A DNA stretch of 64,000 nucleotides, taken from contig CAKPYB010000015.1 in NCBI GenBank assembly GCA_934202525.1, forward strand, positions 1 through 64,000, in the 5' to 3' direction. Under the pieces are notes generated by a model. The model had not been told where the DNA came from and did no database searches. It was given only the letters and a program-made list of their open reading frames with translations. The stretch is from an uncultured Prevotella sp. (GTDB lineage: Bacteria; Bacteroidota; Bacteroidia; Bacteroidales; Bacteroidaceae). Below, piece after piece: positions 61,156 through 64,000 of this stretch (position 1 is the stretch's first letter; each line of letters starts with the position of its first letter). A program made the position numbers and the translations under genes.

Positions 61156-63534
61156 TTATTCGATAACCTCGGAGAAGTAATGATCACGCAAAGGTTTCAC
61201 CACTTTATCACCCGTCAAGACTATCTGCTGCTTAAGACGGATGTCTTGAGAAGAGGCTCCAATCTTCAGTTCATACGTTCCTGGAGCTATGTTCCATTGA
61301 CGATTGCCTCGATGAGAATAATAACCAAACTGATCAGTATAGAACTTGATGCATACTCTCTTGGTTTCACCAGGATTGAGAGAGATGCGGGCAAAGCCCT
61401 GCAACTGGATAGGATGAATCTGCTGGTTGCTCTGGGTTGGCGACAGATATACCTGCGCTATCTCATCGGCACGAACCTTACCCGTATTGGTAACCTCAAA
61501 GTAGATATTGCTCGACTCTGAAGCCGTAGAGAGCTCCTTAACTGTCTGCAAGTTCTTATAGGCAAAGGTTGTATAGCTCAATCCATAACCGAAAGGCCAC
61601 TCTACACGAGCATCCTGCCGGGTGGAATAATTATAGCAGATAGGCTCATAAACCTCAGTATTAGGATAGCTGACACTCAGCTTGGCTGATGGTGAAATCT
61701 TGCCATAAAGAATGTCAGCCACAGCAGTACCACCCTCTTCACCAGGATACCAAGCCTGGATGACTGCTGCACAACGCTTGGCTATCTTGGAGATAACCTG
61801 CGCACGACCGCCGAAGACAACCAAGACAACAGGCTTGCCGGTAGCCAAGAGTTCCTCAACATATTCCTCTTGCTTTCCAGGAAGCTTGAGTCCGTCTCGC
61901 TCACGGTTCTCACCACAGAGCATCACATTCTCGCCCACGGCAGCAACGATAACATCGCTTTCCTTTGCCATCGCCAATGCTTCTGCCTTATCAGCCTTCT
62001 CGCCTGAATCAACCTTGCGATGCAGGAGCTGATACTCCCAAGCACGCTTATCGCCAGACTCTTCAAACTTGGTCTCTATCTCCTCTGTCCAGTCGCAACC
62101 ACGAGAATACTTAATATTAATACCCTCAGGTTTACCTGCCTGCATTGCCTCCAGCAATTTAACGATATGTGGCAAGTGGCTATCATCCCACTTTTTCTTC
62201 CAACTCTGCCAGAAATAGAACATTGAAGGGAAAGAGTAGTCGCCACACATCGCCCAGATGGAATTGGCATTAGGACCTGTGAGCAAGATATTCTTAACCT
62301 GCTTGGCGCTGTTAACATCAGCCTCCTTCACAAGAGGCAAAACACCATTATTCTCCAACAAGACGATAGACTGGCTGGCAATATCGTAAGCCGTCTGCCG
62401 TTCTTCCTTTGTATCAAGCTTCACATCCTCCGTACTATACAGATATGGATTCTTATCCATCAGTCCGGCACGAATCTTGTAACGCAGAACATCCTTTACT
62501 GCACGCTCAAAGACTTCTTTCTTAACAAGTCCCTTATCCAAGGCTTCCTGTAAATACTGATAGTTTTCGCCTCTAGGGAAATCAACATCATTGCCACCAT
62601 TGATAGCAGCCACAGCTTTCTGAAGAGGAGTATCTAGTCCCGGCAACTGGTCAATGGCAGTATAATCGCTCACCACCATTCCATCGAATCCGAGATAATC
62701 TCGCAAAATATCGTTGAGAATCTCACTATTTGCCACGCACTTGGTACCATGAACAGCATGATAACCCGGCATCAAAGCCTTGCAACCTGCCAGACGAATC
62801 ATCGTCTCATGAGGCAAAAGGATATCTTCCATCATCTCCTTCTCATCAGCATCACCGCCACCACCATATCCCAGATAGTGTTTAGAGCAAGCTCCCACTC
62901 CCTTCTTGAGGTCGCCCTGCTGAAGGCCCTTGACAAAAGCAGTACCCATAACGGCTGAAAGATAGCCATCCTCACCGTATGATTCTTCCAGACGATTGAA
63001 ACTTGGAGTACGGCAGACGTCTACCATAGGAGAAAGCGACAATACGCCACCCATCTTGCGAAGAGCGGTACCTGTCTGCAAAGTCTTGAGCTCAGCCAAC
63101 TCTGGATTGAATGAACAAGCCTGACCTATCTGCTGTGGATAGACTGTTGCATCTTGCGTATTGATACCCGAAAGAACCTCCTCGTGAAAAAGAGCAGGGA
63201 TACCGTTTGGGGTATGATGTATCAACCAATCCTGTACAACAGCCACACGCTTTCGCAAGAAATTGGCATCAACCAATTCCTGACTGGCGTACTGAGAAAA
63301 ATGTCCAATACCATAAGGAATGAGCTGCTTGCATTTGAGGGTATCCAAATTGCCTTCCGCATCAAAAAGCTCATCCATATACCCACTCCTCAACTGAGCA
63401 ATACGCTCTGGCTGTGACATTCTGCTGTAGAGTTCATCTACCTGTTGGTTCACTTGCTGTTCCGTATTGTTTATGTTACTGCAACTAGCCATCAGCATAG
63501 TTGCACATACGGTTGTTGTAATTTGTTTCATCAT
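61156..63534 (-). CDS. Glycoside hydrolase family 3 lipoprotein (beta-glucosidase/xylosidase type)
   Basis: A 792-residue enzyme with a lipobox (LMASC, Cys18). The GH3 N-terminal barrel has KHYLGYGGGGDADEKE (substrate-binding KH) and GFDGMVVSDYTAID with nucleophile Asp290. The C-terminal alpha/beta domain contains CGENRERDGLKLPGKQEEYV and the last about 110 residues are a fibronectin III-like domain (RVCIKFYTDQFGYY, GTYELKIGASSQD). It removes terminal sugars from beta-linked glycans in the periplasm or at the outer membrane. The sugar specificity cannot be read. No SusC/SusD pair is in the window. Confidence 0.92.
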   Translation of the reverse strand: MMKQITTTVCATMLMASCSNINNTEQQVNQQVDELYSRMSQPERIAQLRSGYMDELFDAEGNLDTLKCKQLIPYGIGHFSQYASQELVDANFLRKRVAVVQDWLIHHTPNGIPALFHEEVLSGINTQDATVYPQQIGQACSFNPELAELKTLQTGTALRKMGGVLSLSPMVDVCRTPSFNRLEESYGEDGYLSAVMGTAFVKGLQQGDLKKGVGACSKHYLGYGGGGDADEKEMMEDILLPHETMIRLAGCKALMPGYHAVHGTKCVANSEILNDILRDYLGFDGMVVSDYTAIDQLPGLDTPLQKAVAAINGGNDVDFPRGENYQYLQEALDKGLVKKEVFERAVKDVLRYKIRAGLMDKNPYLYSTEDVKLDTKEERQTAYDIASQSIVLLENNGVLPLVKEADVNSAKQVKNILLTGPNANSIWAMCGDYSFPSMFYFWQSWKKKWDDSHLPHIVKLLEAMQAGKPEGINIKYSRGCDWTEEIETKFEESGDKRAWEYQLLHRKVDSGEKADKAEALAMAKESDVIVAAVGENVMLCGENRERDGLKLPGKQEEYVEELLATGKPVVLVVFGGRAQVISKIAKRCAAVIQAWYPGEEGGTAVADILYGKISPSAKLSVSYPNTEVYEPICYNYSTRQDARVEWPFGYGLSYTTFAYKNLQTVKELSTASESSNIYFEVTNTGKVRADEIAQVYLSPTQSNQQIHPIQLQGFARISLNPGETKRVCIKFYTDQFGYYSHRGNRQWNIAPGTYELKIGASSQDIRLKQQIVLTGDKVVKPLRDHYFSEVIE

Positions 63535-63583
63535 TATCTTTTAGGTTAAAAATATGATTATTGAAGTTGATTATTATCTTCTG

Positions 63584-63591
63584 CAAAGATA
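63584..63591 (-). promoter_or_regulatory. -7 element of the GH3 gene
   Basis: Reads TATCTTTG on the minus strand, about 50 bp upstream of the GH3 start. No TTG at the -33 distance. Confidence 0.45.
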
Positions 63592-63671
63592 CAACAAATA
63601 AGAGAACTAACAGATTCGCTTTTCCCGTTTTTATGCAAAAGCAACAAACACAAACGTAAAAGAAACAAAAA

Positions 63672-63701
63672 AGGGTGTGTCATGCACTGATGACACACCC
63701 T
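63672..63701 (-). terminator. Terminator of the FKBP gene
   Basis: AGGGTGTGTCAT (63672-63683) and ATGACACACCCT (63690-63701) form a perfect 12-bp stem with a 6-nt loop; on the minus strand TTTTTTGTTTC follows. Confidence 0.88.
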
Positions 63702-63737
63702 CTTTCACCTTATTATATATATAACCTTAATTATATA

Positions 63738-64000
63738 TTACTTTCTCTTTCTGGAAGCAGCTTTCTTGCCGTTTGACTTGGCAGAAGCCTTAGCCACCTT
63801 CTTCTCTGCTCCTACGGCTACATCTTCCTTCAACTCGCCAGCAGGCTCAGCCTTAACCTCAGGCTTTACGATGCTAACCAGCTCAAGGTCGAATACCAAA
63901 GTAGAGTATGGAGGAATCTGACCAGCCTGACGCTCGCCGTAAGCCAACTCGTAAGGAATGTAAAGCTGCCACTTACTGCCCACAGGCATCAGAGTAAGCG
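63738..64000 (-). CDS. FKBP-type peptidyl-prolyl isomerase, C-terminal part (cut by window edge)
   Basis: The last about 86 codons. [20 protein letters not shown] and [16 protein letters not shown] are the end of an FkpA/Mip-type FKBP domain. It is followed by an about 45-residue Ala/Lys/Glu-rich tail ending in KKAASRKRK, which is unusual for a periplasmic isomerase and suggests a flexible nucleic-acid- or acid-binding tail. The reading frame continues past the window edge, so the N-terminus and any signal peptide cannot be seen. Confidence 0.9.
   Translation of the reverse strand, partial: LTLMPVGSKWQLYIPYELAYGERQAGQIPPYSTLVFDLELVSIVKPEVKAEPAGELKEDVAVGAEKKVAKASAKSNGKKAASRKRK

Noticed and set aside
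1..64000. tRNA, rRNA or intact insertion sequence
   Set aside because: No spacer contained a recognisable tRNA cloverleaf, rRNA segment or transposase; inspection by eye could miss a divergent small RNA.

Overview
The window looks like a chromosomal segment of a gut Bacteroidota, most probably a Prevotella/Segatella (P. copri-like) species. The grounds are its gene families (DUF4271, DUF6089, DUF6242, DUF4294, ATP-type PEP carboxykinase, a nucleoside kinase fused to a tRNA-synthetase-like N-terminus), the order Skp-Skp-Skp-BamA-UppS-DUF6089, and repeated promoters of the Bacteroidota type (TTG, 19-21 nt, TAnnTTTG). The genus is inferred; no rRNA gene is present.

Region 1 (1-28.8 kb) is mostly core genome. 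A minus-strand run metK - DUF4271 - hemD - rnpA - yidD - tyrS (cut by the left edge) is followed by xerD, aroQ and an O-methyltransferase. A long minus-strand envelope block runs DUF6242 lipoprotein - DUF6089 - uppS - bamA - three Skp/OmpH chaperones - murI - rbfA - LolE-like permease. Then come pckA, upp, a nucleoside kinase, a Na/Pi cotransporter, an SDR/PAP2 pair, miaB and an MsbA-like exporter.

Region 2 (28.8-40.4 kb) is a plus-strand surface-glycolipid locus. It holds an LpxL-like acyltransferase, an AAA-ATPase/PD-(D/E)XK gene, an LPS kinase-like protein, five glycosyltransferase-type genes (several AT-rich), UDP-galactopyranose mutase and a YejM/PbgA-like protein. The natural reading is a galactofuranose-containing LPS/LOS core or oligosaccharide.

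Region 3 (40.4-47.4 kb) is the accessory island and the least explained part. It contains decayed copies of an ATPase/AlbA gene pair, an intact AlbA-2/Schlafen-like regulator and an AAA-ATPase, a REP-like hairpin, an orphan stem-loop with a T-run, five 22-bp iteron-like repeats, a stand-alone DUF3987 gene, and a second paralogous ATPase bracketed by two nearly identical terminator copies. Each of the two paralogous ATPases has a pair of overlapping palindromes offset by exactly 15 bp at its promoter.

Region 4 (47.4-64 kb) returns to envelope functions with two LtaS-type transferases, an ArnT-like GT39 and a GtrB/ArnC-like GT2. It continues with a helix-hairpin-helix outer-membrane barrel, DUF4294, an M28 peptidase, a fused C26 amidotransferase/M19 dipeptidase, an Lrp regulator, a GH3 lipoprotein and the C-terminus of an FKBP (cut by the right edge). 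No rRNA, tRNA, CRISPR array or intact transposase was seen.
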